Positions 25,509 to 33,656 of a stretch of 47,281 nucleotides of DNA are shown here, one piece after another (the first letter of the stretch is position 1; each line of letters begins with the position of its first letter). The DNA is from Desulfatibacillum sp. (GTDB lineage Bacteria; Desulfobacterota; Desulfobacteria; Desulfobacterales; Desulfatibacillaceae), in the NCBI GenBank assembly GCA_016342355.1, contig JAEINP010000041.1, positions 1 to 47,281 on the forward strand. Direction: 5' to 3'. The translations under genes and the position numbers were made by a program. A model generated the notes under the pieces. That model worked only from the letters and a program-made list of their open reading frames with translations. It ran no database searches and was not told where the DNA came from.

Positions 25509-26810
25509 CTACCGCAGCTTAGCCCAGAAAAGACGGGCCGTGCCCGGCCCGGGGTTATACCACCGGGTGGGAGTCTGGTCCTGCAAATAGACCAAATCCC
25601 CTGTCTTGGCTTTGTGGATTTCATCCCCGAAACTGATCTCCAGGGCTCCCTGGGCCACGAAGCCCATCTCCTGGCCCCGGTGAGAGAAAAAATGCCCTGC
25701 AACAGTCTGTTCCGGTTCAATCTCTATCATAAAAGGCTCGGCGTTTCCTTCAAAATCCAGGGGGGTGAGCATTTTCACCGATCCTTCATATTCCCCAATG
25801 TTGGCCAGGGTCACCTGGGAGGCTTGGCTTGCGGGGAAAACAATCTGGGAGCGCTTTTCAAAGTCGCTGGAAAACAGGTACCCGGGCGACACATTGAGGA
25901 TTTCAGCCATTTTCAGGAGCCCGGGAATGGAGGGGTAAATGGAATTATTTTCCACCTGGGATATGGTGCTGGCGGTCACGCCCACCATTTTGGCCATCTG
26001 AACCTGGGAAAGCCCCTTTTTTGTCCTCAATTGCTTGATGCGTGTACCAAGGTCCCTGAAGCCCGCTCCCCCCCGGTCTCCGGAGAAGATGATGTCAGCG
26101 CCCTTTATTTGGTAATGGTGGGGCTGTTGGATTCGGTCCGGCGTCCTTCCTTCGGCCTTGATCACGGATACGGAGGAGGTTCCCCGTTTGATGGACAATT
26201 CCATGGCCACTTGGGCGATCTGGTTGATCTGGGCCCTCAGCCTTTCCGAATGCGCTCCTTTTTCCATGATCCAATAGGCCACTGTGGAGAGGTCATACAA
26301 CCGGGGGCATGAATGGGAGTAAAAGCTGCCCACCTGGTCTTCTCCGCCCCATACTTCCTGCATGCCGGTCAGGCTTTCAAAGACAAGGTGCACGTCACCG
26401 TTGCATTTTTCGTGGGCGGAATACAGGGCGTCATCAAATGCCTTAATATCTCCGGGGGTCTCCACGCTGATCACTGTCTGTTTGATTTTTTCCGGGGCGT
26501 TCTCCAAAAATTTCAAAAAGGCCGAGGCGCCTTTGCCCTTGCCGTATGTAAAACAATCCAGAACAGTGAGCAGGGGGTTTTTGCCCATGGACCCCAGGCG
26601 TTCAAACAGGTTTTTGGGAGACCGGTCAAAACTGATGAAAATAACCGGGATTTTATTTTCCAGGGAAGTCCTGACAAAGCGATGCCAGAAGGTGCTGGCC
26701 AGGTTGCCTGATTCATCGTACCACACCACATTATCCCCAAGAAGCAGGCCCCCTAATATTTCATCCAGGCCTTTGACTCCCGTGGAAACTTCTTTGCGTT
26801 TGGTTATCAT
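25509..26810 (-). CDS. KaiC-like/XRE/cupin fusion regulator
   Basis: 433 residues with three parts. Residues about 1-250 resemble the RecA/KaiC-type ATPase fold (VSTGVKGLDEILGGLLLGDNVVWYDESG, VIFISFDRSPKNLFERL). However, the Walker A Gly-Lys-Ser/Thr is missing, so nucleotide hydrolysis is doubtful. Residues about 262-318 are an XRE helix-turn-helix (IKQLRTKKGLSQVQMAKMVG, then TASTISQVENN). Residues about 345-433 are a cupin with FFSHRGQEMGFVAQG and a TGDLVYLQDQTPTRW block. XRE-cupin proteins are usually metabolite-responsive repressors. The KaiC-like part may be a sensor. The ATG at 26810 has AAGGAGA nine bases upstream. Downstream target unknown, possibly itself. Confidence 0.78.
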   Translation of the reverse strand: MITKRKEVSTGVKGLDEILGGLLLGDNVVWYDESGNLASTFWHRFVRTSLENKIPVIFISFDRSPKNLFERLGSMGKNPLLTVLDCFTYGKGKGASAFLKFLENAPEKIKQTVISVETPGDIKAFDDALYSAHEKCNGDVHLVFESLTGMQEVWGGEDQVGSFYSHSCPRLYDLSTVAYWIMEKGAHSERLRAQINQIAQVAMELSIKRGTSSVSVIKAEGRTPDRIQQPHHYQIKGADIIFSGDRGGAGFRDLGTRIKQLRTKKGLSQVQMAKMVGVTASTISQVENNSIYPSIPGLLKMAEILNVSPGYLFSSDFEKRSQIVFPASQASQVTLANIGEYEGSVKMLTPLDFEGNAEPFMIEIEPEQTVAGHFFSHRGQEMGFVAQGALEISFGDEIHKAKTGDLVYLQDQTPTRWYNPGPGTARLFWAKLR

Positions 26811-27184
26811 GGTGTGCGGTCTCCTTGGTTTTCTGCAATTTTCAGCAGGGACATCCCTTATCAGGCCCATGCGGTTGAATCGTTATGACTCCTCGTCATT
26901 ACGGTTTCATACTACGATTATCAAAGTCCCGGAAAGGAGGCAAGATGAAAACCCCGCATGCTATTACCTGACAACATAGCGGCGCCAAACTTCTTGCAAC
27001 ATTGGCATGTTTTTATCCCCTGGGCATTCACCCATAGGTTGGCAATCCGCAAAAGGAATTGACCGCATGGCAGTGGGGGCGCCTCAGTAAAACCAAATAT
27101 GCCCCTGCTTATGGAATTGTTCGTACCAGGATGGGGGCAAAATTTCGTGGGAAATTATGGGTCCAGGTCTTTTTTTTCCTCCCC
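26811..27184. other. Upstream region of the KaiC/XRE/cupin gene
   Basis: About 370 bases between this gene and the pilin terminator. The only structures I can support are the promoter-operator listed at 26881-26924. Frames in this stretch are short, start without Shine-Dalgarno and look non-coding. The remainder (26925-27184) shows nothing I recognise. Confidence 0.5.
26881..26924 (-). promoter_or_regulatory. Promoter with overlapping palindromic operator
   Basis: CGTTATGAC and GTCATTACG form an inverted repeat with 8 of 9 positions matching and a 5-base centre (26881-26903). On the minus strand TTGATA (26924-26919, 5/6 to -35) lies 17 bases from TAATGA (26901-26896, a weak -10), so the palindrome covers the presumed -10. 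It sits 70 bases before the start of the XRE-containing gene, suggesting autorepression. Read by eye; no expression evidence. Confidence 0.45.
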
Positions 27185-27219
27185 AAAAAAAAACGGGATG
27201 GCCTGTACAGGCCATCCCG
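27185..27219 (-). terminator. Rho-independent terminator of the pilin gene
   Basis: On the minus strand CGGGATGGCC pairs with GGCCATCCCG around TGTACA (10 bp, extendable since the core is a perfect palindrome) and is followed by nine T. It begins about 33 bases after the pilin stop codon, so the pilin is transcribed alone. Confidence 0.95.
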
Positions 27220-27252
27220 AAATTTTTGCAGTTTTCAGACCGAAGTCAAGCC

Positions 27253-27633
27253 TTATGATGTGCTTTCAGTCTTGGTGCCGTCAGATTCAGAGGTGTAGGT
27301 GGTGTCGCCTTTGGTATGCTTGGCGGTGATAAGCCAATCGTCGCTGGCGGTCACATTGAAGCCAATTTCAACGCCTGTGGACTGACGGAAGCCGGCAGTT
27401 TCGTAATCGGTAGTGGCCATGACGTTATCTTGACGACCGGTGGGGGCATAGTAACTTTCAATGCTTTGAGCCAAGTTGTAAATGTCAGAGTTGGCGGCAG
27501 AGTCGTATGCCTTTTTACGGTAGTTGATGAAGTTGGGGATGGCGATGGCGGCCAGGATCCCGATAATGGCGATAACAATCATCAGTTCGATAAGGGTAAA
27601 ACCAGATTCTTTCTTCGTCAGTTTTTGCATCAT
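27253..27633 (-). CDS. pilA: Type IV major-pilin-like prepilin
   Basis: 126 residues. A short basic leader ends in Gly just before the mature [18 protein letters not shown] helix, with Glu at mature position 5, the prepilin peptidase and assembly signature. Mature protein is about 115 residues. The helix continues into [12 protein letters not shown], with aromatics at mature positions 1, 24, 27, 32, 41, 50 and 51. The C-terminal part is Thr/Ser/Asp-rich and has no cysteine pair, so no D-loop disulfide. GGAGGAAAG precedes tandem ATG codons (27633 and 27630; either could start). It is a single-gene unit with a sigma-54 promoter. Other pilus assembly genes are not in the window. Confidence 0.9.
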   Translation of the reverse strand: MMQKLTKKESGFTLIELMIVIAIIGILAAIAIPNFINYRKKAYDSAANSDIYNLAQSIESYYAPTGRQDNVMATTDYETAGFRQSTGVEIGFNVTASDDWLITAKHTKGDTTYTSESDGTKTESTS

Positions 27634-27794
27634 GATTCTTTCCTCCTGTTTGGATGTTGTGGTTTGATGCTTCGTGAATAAAACTCTTGAAAAAGGTTAA
27701 AATTAATTTTCAGCCAACTTTTCCCTGAACTGCCAGCCTCCCTCGGGAGCAGCCGGTTGAAAAAAACCAGCGTTGTCTTTCGCTTTGATACATA

Positions 27795-27810
27795 AGCAGA
27801 TTGCGTGCCA
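27795..27810 (-). promoter_or_regulatory. Sigma-54 (-24/-12) promoter of the pilin gene
   Basis: On the minus strand TGGCACG-CAAT-CTGCT matches the TGGCACG-N4-TTGCW consensus at every fixed position but one (C for the first T of TTGC). GG-to-GC spacing is exact. It lies about 160 bases upstream of the pilin ATG. RpoN is encoded at 39879-41339 and an NtrC-type activator at 30170-31570. Confidence 0.85.
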
Positions 27811-27917
27811 AAACTATATGTATTTTGATGGATATTTTTTTTCATTTAAAAGCAGCTACTTAAATGTTGAATAGCAATAAGCCCTAATGCTGTTTCTTCT
27901 GGGAATCGATAATGTCC

Positions 27918-27950
27918 GGTGATTTTCACTGGGTATGGGGTGATTTTCAC
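27918..27950 (-). promoter_or_regulatory. Tandem activator-binding sites upstream of the pilin promoter
   Basis: GGTGATTTTCAC occurs twice, 27918-27929 and 27939-27950, exactly 21 bases apart (two helical turns). Each contains the palindrome GTGA-N3-TCAC. They lie about 110-140 bases upstream of the -24 element, the usual distance for enhancer sites of sigma-54 activators. The likely binder is the NtrC-type regulator encoded nearby; this is inferred. Confidence 0.65.
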
Positions 27951-28023
27951 GGATTATGCCTTGATGAAGATATTTGAGGATAGCTTGGAAACGGCTTCAT
28001 TTTTCGAATGAACATTGAAAAAA

Positions 28024-28037
28024 GTGATATATTTCAC
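28024..28037. promoter_or_regulatory. Related GTGA-N6-TCAC palindrome
   Basis: GTGATATATTTCAC shares the GTGA/TCAC half-sites of the tandem pair but with a 6-base centre. It lies about 75 bases further upstream of the pilin promoter. It could be a distal or lower-affinity site, or chance in AT-rich DNA. Confidence 0.35.
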
Positions 28038-28125
28038 AGAAAACATGCGAAGTAGGGCATATGGTTCCCACTGAAAGACAAAAAATAGGCTATGTTGTGA
28101 ATGGGCATGGAGCCCAAAGCAGGGC

Positions 28126-30144
28126 CTAAGAGCCTGGCTGTTTCCTGGTTTGAATCAGCTCCAGCAGAGAAATGGCATCTGCACTTTCAGGGCTTTTTTG
28201 AATAATCTCTTGCAGCAACAGTTGTGCTTGGGGGTAGCTGTGGAGTTGAAAAAGCAGATACGCCAGGTTGTATGTGGCGTCTGTGAAATCGGGGTCCAGG
28301 TTACGGGCTTGGTCAAAATGCATGGCGGCAAGTCTGGCCTGCCCCTTTTTCGCAAATAGCAGCCCCAGTCGGTTATGCACCTGAGGCAAGTTCGGCTTAA
28401 ATTTGACGGCCTGCTGGTATTCTTCAATGGCCTTTTCCTCCTCTCCCGCTTCCAAAAAGATTGCAGCCATGTACGAATGGGCCTGATGCAGGCTGGGATT
28501 CATGCTTATGGCCTTTTTGAAATGGACCAGGGCATTTTCATGGTCGCCGAGGAGGAAGTACATAGTCCCCAGGTTGAGTGAGGTCGTGAAATGGTCAGAA
28601 GGCAACTCCAGGGTTTTGTTCAGGCATTCCCGGCCTTTTTCCATGTTGCCCGATTTGAGGTATAAAATTCCCAAGGCGCTTATGGTGGTGACGTAGTCGG
28701 GCCTAACCTCTACGGCCCGCTCACAATATTTAATGGCCTCTTCCATTTTTCCTTGGCTTTCCATGGCTGAACTCAAGGCTCTTAAGGCCTTTTCGTTGTT
28801 TGGGTTTAGTTCCAGGGCCATTTCCAGATATTTTGTTGCCGCTTCATTATCGCCCTTGCTCAAGGAGGTGGCGCCCATGATTTCATAGCCAAAGGAATTG
28901 TCCCCGGTGATCTTCAGGGAATGCGTCATCAAGGAGATGCCATTCAACCAAAGGTTTGCCTGAGCATACCCCAAAGCCGCCGCGGTTAATGTCGCAAATA
29001 TTGCGGCGACTGCCAAAATGATTGTTTTTGATTTCACACGAGCAAGGAGGTCCGGCACTCCCCAGGCAATCATTATATACAGGCCGATAGCTGGAATGTA
29101 CATGAATCGGGCAGCCATAGCCTGGGGGCCTGATTGGCTGATCCCTATGACGGGAAAAAGCACCCCCAGAAAAAGAAACCAACCCGTGAAAAGGTATTGT
29201 TTTGAATTTTTTAAGGCAAATACTCCGGCAGTGACCAGCAATAGCAAGGCCAGGGCGCCTCCCCATGTCCACCAGGGGGCAGGGGCATCTGGCAGGGGAT
29301 AATAAACGGCAATATCAAAAGGCCAGAATGTTTTAAATAGGTAAGTGGCGTAAGCAACCAGGGCATTCGCCCCTCTGTTTCTCAGGGAGAGAGCCTCTAT
29401 GGAAGATAGCGCGTCAGCCTGTTGCTGCAGGAAAAAGGTAATGGTGGAAAAAGCGCATGCAATACCCAAAAGAGGGATTTTTTCCCCTATTACAAAAAGG
29501 GCCTTTTTGCCGGGATGGCTGAAATCTTCCTTTGCCAGGCGCCCCAGGGGCCAGTAATCCAAAAGCAGGAACACAAAGGGCAGGGTGACGATCATGGGTT
29601 TTGCCATGAGTCCCATGGTAAAAAAGAATGCAATGGGCAGATAGGTCAACAGACCGGGCTTCCGCATATACCTGCTGTAAGCCCACACCGAGAGCATCCA
29701 AAAAAAACCGAAAAGCACATCCTTGCGTTCCGTGATCCAGGCCACCGATTCCACATGCATGGGATGGACGCCAAAAAGTGCGGCAACAAAAGCGCTTTTG
29801 AATACAGAACCCGTCATTCGGCGCAAGACCCAAAAAAGCAACAGGGTGTTGGCTATATGGAAGAGCAGGTTGGTGAGGTGAAATCCCCCGGGATTGAGTC
29901 CGTAAACCTGGGCGTCAGCGAGCAGGGACAGCCAGGTCAAGGGGATCCAAAATCCCCCCCGATCCGTGGTAAAGGCCCATTTGATCCCTTCCCAGGAAAG
30001 ACCCAGGTGCATATTTGGGTTTTCAATGACGTACCGGGAATCATCCAACAGAAAGAAATCCGCCTGGGGAATCCGGTGATAGACCGCAGCCACCAGGGCT
30101 AACAACCCAAGGCAGAGCAATAATTCAGTGCGTAAGGCGCGCAA
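28126..30144 (-). CDS. Polytopic membrane protein with C-terminal TPR repeats (TMTC-like)
   Basis: 672 residues. The N-terminal half is a multi-span membrane region. It has an early DD motif after the first segment (FLLDDSRYVIEN) and the loop FGVHPMHVESVAWITERKD, features of the GT-C glycosyltransferase-like and eukaryotic TMTC O-mannosyltransferase group. From about residue 410 come roughly seven TPR repeats (YLEMALELNPNNEKAL, CERAVEVRPDYVTT, HFKKAISMNPSLHQAH and others). A role in protein glycosylation is possible but unproven. Two TTG starts have Shine-Dalgarno-like GGGAG: the one chosen here, just after the regulator gene, and one at 30216 that would overlap it by 47 bases. Confidence 0.72.
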   Translation of the reverse strand: MRALRTELLLCLGLLALVAAVYHRIPQADFFLLDDSRYVIENPNMHLGLSWEGIKWAFTTDRGGFWIPLTWLSLLADAQVYGLNPGGFHLTNLLFHIANTLLLFWVLRRMTGSVFKSAFVAALFGVHPMHVESVAWITERKDVLFGFFWMLSVWAYSRYMRKPGLLTYLPIAFFFTMGLMAKPMIVTLPFVFLLLDYWPLGRLAKEDFSHPGKKALFVIGEKIPLLGIACAFSTITFFLQQQADALSSIEALSLRNRGANALVAYATYLFKTFWPFDIAVYYPLPDAPAPWWTWGGALALLLLVTAGVFALKNSKQYLFTGWFLFLGVLFPVIGISQSGPQAMAARFMYIPAIGLYIMIAWGVPDLLARVKSKTIILAVAAIFATLTAAALGYAQANLWLNGISLMTHSLKITGDNSFGYEIMGATSLSKGDNEAATKYLEMALELNPNNEKALRALSSAMESQGKMEEAIKYCERAVEVRPDYVTTISALGILYLKSGNMEKGRECLNKTLELPSDHFTTSLNLGTMYFLLGDHENALVHFKKAISMNPSLHQAHSYMAAIFLEAGEEEKAIEEYQQAVKFKPNLPQVHNRLGLLFAKKGQARLAAMHFDQARNLDPDFTDATYNLAYLLFQLHSYPQAQLLLQEIIQKSPESADAISLLELIQTRKQPGS

Positions 30145-30169
30145 CTTAACTCCCAAAAAAGGTTTGGCA

Positions 30170-31570
30170 CTAAGTGGAAGTGTAGTATTTATCGTAGCGG
30201 TACCGGAAAGAATCAATACTCACTCCCAGGAGTTTGGCCGCCTTGTGCTTGACGCCTCCGGCTGTTTCCAGGGCTTTGTCCAGGCAGACCCTTTCCACGT
30301 CCGACAACAGGTCATCCAGGTTCATCCCCGAGCTGGGTACGGATATGACCTGCTCCCAGGACGGTTCGTCATCCATGCTTTGGGACATTTTATAAGAAGA
30401 AAGGGCCAGGCTGTCCGGCAGGATGATATTGGTGTTGGACAGGGCGACGCTTCGTTCGATCATGTTTTCCAGTTCACGGACATTGCCGGGAAACGGATAG
30501 CGGATTAAAAGATTTACGGCATAGGACGACAGCTTGGAAATCTCCTTGCCCATTTCCTTGGAGTATTTTTCCAAAAAATGCTGGGCCAGCAGGCGAAGGT
30601 CTTCTTTTCTTTCCCGGAGGGGGGGGACCCGGAGTTCTATGACGTTCAGGCGATAGAAAAGGTCTTCCCGGAAGCGGCCCGCAATGACTTCTTTTTCCAA
30701 CTGGCGGTTGGTGGCGGACAGGATGCGAATGTCCACCTCCACGTCCTGGGTGGCGCCTACGGGTCTGCAAACCCTTTCCTGGATGACCCGGAGCAATTTG
30801 ACCTGGATGGACAGGGAAAGTTCCCCGATTTCATCCAGGAACACGGTGCCTCCGTTGGCAGTTGCAAACAAGCCCTGTTTTTCATGAATGGCCCCGGTAA
30901 AAGCTCCTTTCACATGCCCGAAGAGCTCGCTTTCCATCAGGGTTTCGGGAATGCCTCCGCAATGGATCGCCACAAAAGGCGCCTTTGCCCTCTTGCTTTC
31001 CTTATGGACGGCCCGGGCAATGAGTTCCTTACCGGTGCCGGATTCTCCGGTTATGAGGATATTGGTTCGGGTGGGAGCCGCCTGCCGTATAAGGTCATAC
31101 ACTTTGGTCATGGCCGGGCTATTGCCCACAATCCCCCCAAAAAAGGAGGTGGCAGCCACTTCCTGTTCCAGGATCTGTTTTTCCCGCTCCAGGGTCTTGC
31201 GTTCCAGGGCGTTGGCGATGGTTTCCCGCAATTCATCATTATCAAAGGGCTTTGGGATGTAGTCAAACGCGCCCTCATTCATGGCCTTGACCGCGGTTTC
31301 CGTGCTGGAAAAGGCGGATATCATAATCACAACGGGCTTGGGGGAAAGCCCCATGGCCATCCTCAACACTTCCAGGCCGGATATGTCCCCCAATCGGATA
31401 TCGCACAACAAAAGGTCGTAGGATTGATCCTTCAGAAGGGAAAGAGCTTCCCGTCCCCCCCCCGCACAGGTTACATGGTAACCGTCGCGTTCAAGCATAA
31501 GGCTAAGGAATTCCCGCATGCCCAGTTCATCGTCAACAATCAGAATTTTATGGGGAGATTTAGCAATCAT
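30170..31570 (-). CDS. Sigma-54-dependent NtrC-family response regulator
   Basis: 466 residues: receiver domain (about 8-125; phospho-acceptor Asp in LLLCDIRLGD), AAA+ domain (about 145-375; Walker A GESGTGKE, sigma-54 contact loop GAFTGA, Walker B GGTVFLDEIGEL, arginine-finger block FREDLFYRLNVIELRVPPLRER), and a C-terminal Fis-type helix-turn-helix ending near KHKAAKLLGVSIDSFRYR. It activates RpoN promoters by ATP-driven remodelling. No histidine kinase is adjacent in the window. Layout and nearness to the pilin suggest a PilR-like role, not certain. Its start overlaps the pyrC stop by four bases. Confidence 0.93.
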   Translation of the reverse strand: MIAKSPHKILIVDDELGMREFLSLMLERDGYHVTCAGGGREALSLLKDQSYDLLLCDIRLGDISGLEVLRMAMGLSPKPVVIMISAFSSTETAVKAMNEGAFDYIPKPFDNDELRETIANALERKTLEREKQILEQEVAATSFFGGIVGNSPAMTKVYDLIRQAAPTRTNILITGESGTGKELIARAVHKESKRAKAPFVAIHCGGIPETLMESELFGHVKGAFTGAIHEKQGLFATANGGTVFLDEIGELSLSIQVKLLRVIQERVCRPVGATQDVEVDIRILSATNRQLEKEVIAGRFREDLFYRLNVIELRVPPLRERKEDLRLLAQHFLEKYSKEMGKEISKLSSYAVNLLIRYPFPGNVRELENMIERSVALSNTNIILPDSLALSSYKMSQSMDDEPSWEQVISVPSSGMNLDDLLSDVERVCLDKALETAGGVKHKAAKLLGVSIDSFRYRYDKYYTST

Positions 31571-32892
31571 GGCAACTCGCGTGTGCTTGTAGGTTTTGGG
31601 CCAAGGCGGTATGTGATCTTTCCATCAACCAGGGTGATGGCCGCCGCCCCGGTCAGCTTCATGTCTGAGAATGGGGTATTCCGGCTTTTGGAAACAAACC
31701 GTTCAGGATCCACCACAACGGATTTTTCGAGGTCGAGAAAGGTTATGTCCGCCTGAGCGCCTTCCCTGATGCCCCTGGGGGCCAAGCCAAGAATCCGTGC
31801 GGGATTGACAGACATCTTCATAATCAGGTCCGGCAGGCTCAAAACCCCTTCCCGCACCAGGGCCAGGCTCAGGGCCAGGGAGGTTTCCAAACCCACTATA
31901 CCATTGGGGGCGCTTTCAAAAGGGGCATCCTTTTCAGCAGGGGAGTGGGGGGCGTGATCCGTGGCGATAGCATCAATTGTTCCCTCTGCTAGGGCCTTGC
32001 GGATGGCTTGGCGATCCCTTTCGGACCTTAGGGGCGGGTTCATTTTGGCGTTCGCGCCCCTGGCTGCCACTGCCTCGTCCGTCAGGGTGAAATAGTGGGG
32101 CGCGGTTTCCGCGGTCACCGGTAGGCCTTCATCTTTGGCTTTTTCCAGGGCCAGGACCGATTCCTCTGTACTTACATGGCAGATATGCAGGGATGCGCCG
32201 GTTTTCCTGCACAGGTCGATATCCCGCTCTACCATTCGGCTTTCCGCCGTGTTGGGAATACCCGGGCAACCCAGTTTTTCAGCCACAGGCCCATGGTTCA
32301 TGAGCCCCTTGCCCACCAGGGAAATTTCTTCACAATGACTGAGAATGGGAACGCCCAGGGCGGCAGCACTTTCAAGAGCCCGGCGCATCATGGCCGGATT
32401 TTTTACCGGCATGCCGTCATCCGTAAAGGCCACAGCGCCCAGCCGCACGAGCTCGGCGAAATCCACCAGCATTTCCCCGGCAAGCCCCCTGGTAATGGCG
32501 CAGGCAGGGTACACCCTGCAATGGCCTTGTGTTTGGGCCGTAGTCAGGATTTGTTCCAGAACAACGGAAGAGTCGTTGGCCGGAGTGGTGTTGGGCATGC
32601 AGCAAACCGCCGTAAAGCCGCCTGTTACAGCGGCCCGGGTGCCTGTTTCGATGGTTTCCTTATGTTCCTGACCAGGCTCCCGCAAGTGTACATGCATATC
32701 CACCAGACCGGGCACAGCCGCCAGCCCCGAAACATCGATGACCTCATGGGGATGGGGCCAGGCATTCTCATGCCCCGGGGGGAGCAGGCTATGGATGCGT
32801 CCATCCGCCACAATAATGTCCATTGCGGCATCAATCCGATTGATGGGGTCCACGATCCGGGCGCCCCGGAAGATCAGATATTTGGAATCCAA
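31567..32892 (-). CDS. pyrC: Dihydroorotase
   Basis: Class I (long) amidohydrolase-fold dihydroorotase of pyrimidine synthesis, 441 residues. It shows VPGLVDMHVHLREPGQEHKE with the metal histidines (about 55-74), HICHVSTEES, the CMPNTTPAND segment, and ATDHAPHSPAEK with the catalytic Asp. The start is TTG with AGGAGA nine bases upstream; no in-frame ATG lies near. It is translationally coupled to the downstream regulator gene. Confidence 0.93.
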   Translation of the reverse strand: MDSKYLIFRGARIVDPINRIDAAMDIIVADGRIHSLLPPGHENAWPHPHEVIDVSGLAAVPGLVDMHVHLREPGQEHKETIETGTRAAVTGGFTAVCCMPNTTPANDSSVVLEQILTTAQTQGHCRVYPACAITRGLAGEMLVDFAELVRLGAVAFTDDGMPVKNPAMMRRALESAAALGVPILSHCEEISLVGKGLMNHGPVAEKLGCPGIPNTAESRMVERDIDLCRKTGASLHICHVSTEESVLALEKAKDEGLPVTAETAPHYFTLTDEAVAARGANAKMNPPLRSERDRQAIRKALAEGTIDAIATDHAPHSPAEKDAPFESAPNGIVGLETSLALSLALVREGVLSLPDLIMKMSVNPARILGLAPRGIREGAQADITFLDLEKSVVVDPERFVSKSRNTPFSDMKLTGAAAITLVDGKITYRLGPKPTSTRELP

Positions 32893-32926
32893 TGCCTGTT
32901 TTCTCCTGGTTTTGCGGAATTCTTGG

Positions 32927-33595
32927 TTAATGGAGGATTTTTGCTATCCGGTTCCACCGAACGTCGAAAATGCTCTTGTTTTTGGAATAGTAAATCATAA
33001 AAGCCCTGCCCCGAAGGTTTTCGTAGGGCACAAATCCCCAGTAACGGCTGTCGCTGCTTCGGTCTCGGTTGTCTCCCATGGCGAACAATTTGTTTTCCGG
33101 AACTTTAAGCGGTCCCCAATTTCTTTTTAACGAATTATTGAAATTGCCCCCGGTTTCCTTAAAAATACCCCATTGTTTGGGGTAACGCTTTCCATTTATA
33201 TACACGATTCCTTCGACGACCTGAAATTCGTCCCCGGGCAGGGCCACAACCCTTTTCACATAATCCAGCTTGCGGTTTTCGGGATAGATAAAAACAATAA
33301 TATCCCCCCGCTCCGGAGCGCCAGTGGGAATGATAACCTTGTTGGAAAAAGGAAGCCTGATTCCGTAGGAAAATTTGCTCACAAAAATTTGGTCCCCAAT
33401 GAGCAGGGTATCTTCCATGGAGCCGGAAGGTATTTTAAAGGGGGCAACCAAAAAAGCGCGTATGAACAAAGCCAGCAACAGGGCGATCATGAGCGCTTCG
33501 ATATTTTCCCTGATAATGCCCCGGGGCTTTTCCGCCTGGTTTTGGGCAGTCGCCGCCTTTATTTTGTCAATTTTGTTTGTCGTGTTTTGTTTCAA
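32927..33595 (-). CDS. lepB: Signal peptidase I
   Basis: 222-residue membrane serine protease that removes signal peptides from exported proteins. Basic N-terminus, one membrane segment (about 32-52), then the catalytic FKIPSGSMEDTLL block (nucleophile serine before Met-Glu), the lysine general base in YVKRVVALPGD, and the conserved MGDNRDRSSDSR block. The start is TTG with GAGG five to six bases upstream and matches family length. Separated from pyrC by 34 bases. Confidence 0.95.
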   Translation of the reverse strand: MKQNTTNKIDKIKAATAQNQAEKPRGIIRENIEALMIALLLALFIRAFLVAPFKIPSGSMEDTLLIGDQIFVSKFSYGIRLPFSNKVIIPTGAPERGDIIVFIYPENRKLDYVKRVVALPGDEFQVVEGIVYINGKRYPKQWGIFKETGGNFNNSLKRNWGPLKVPENKLFAMGDNRDRSSDSRYWGFVPYENLRGRAFMIYYSKNKSIFDVRWNRIAKILH

Positions 33596-33656
33596 AATAC
33601 CTCGGGCATCAGTGAAAGATTTGGTTTAACAAAAAAAACATCCCGAATGCATGGGG

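Larger units (their letters stand above)
27634..28125. other. Pilin upstream region
   Basis: A 492-base stretch without a gene. It contains the sigma-54 promoter, two tandem GTGATTTTCAC sites and one related site, each listed separately. The untranslated leader would be about 150 bases and AT-rich. I see no terminator for the membrane-TPR gene that ends at 28126. Confidence 0.6.
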
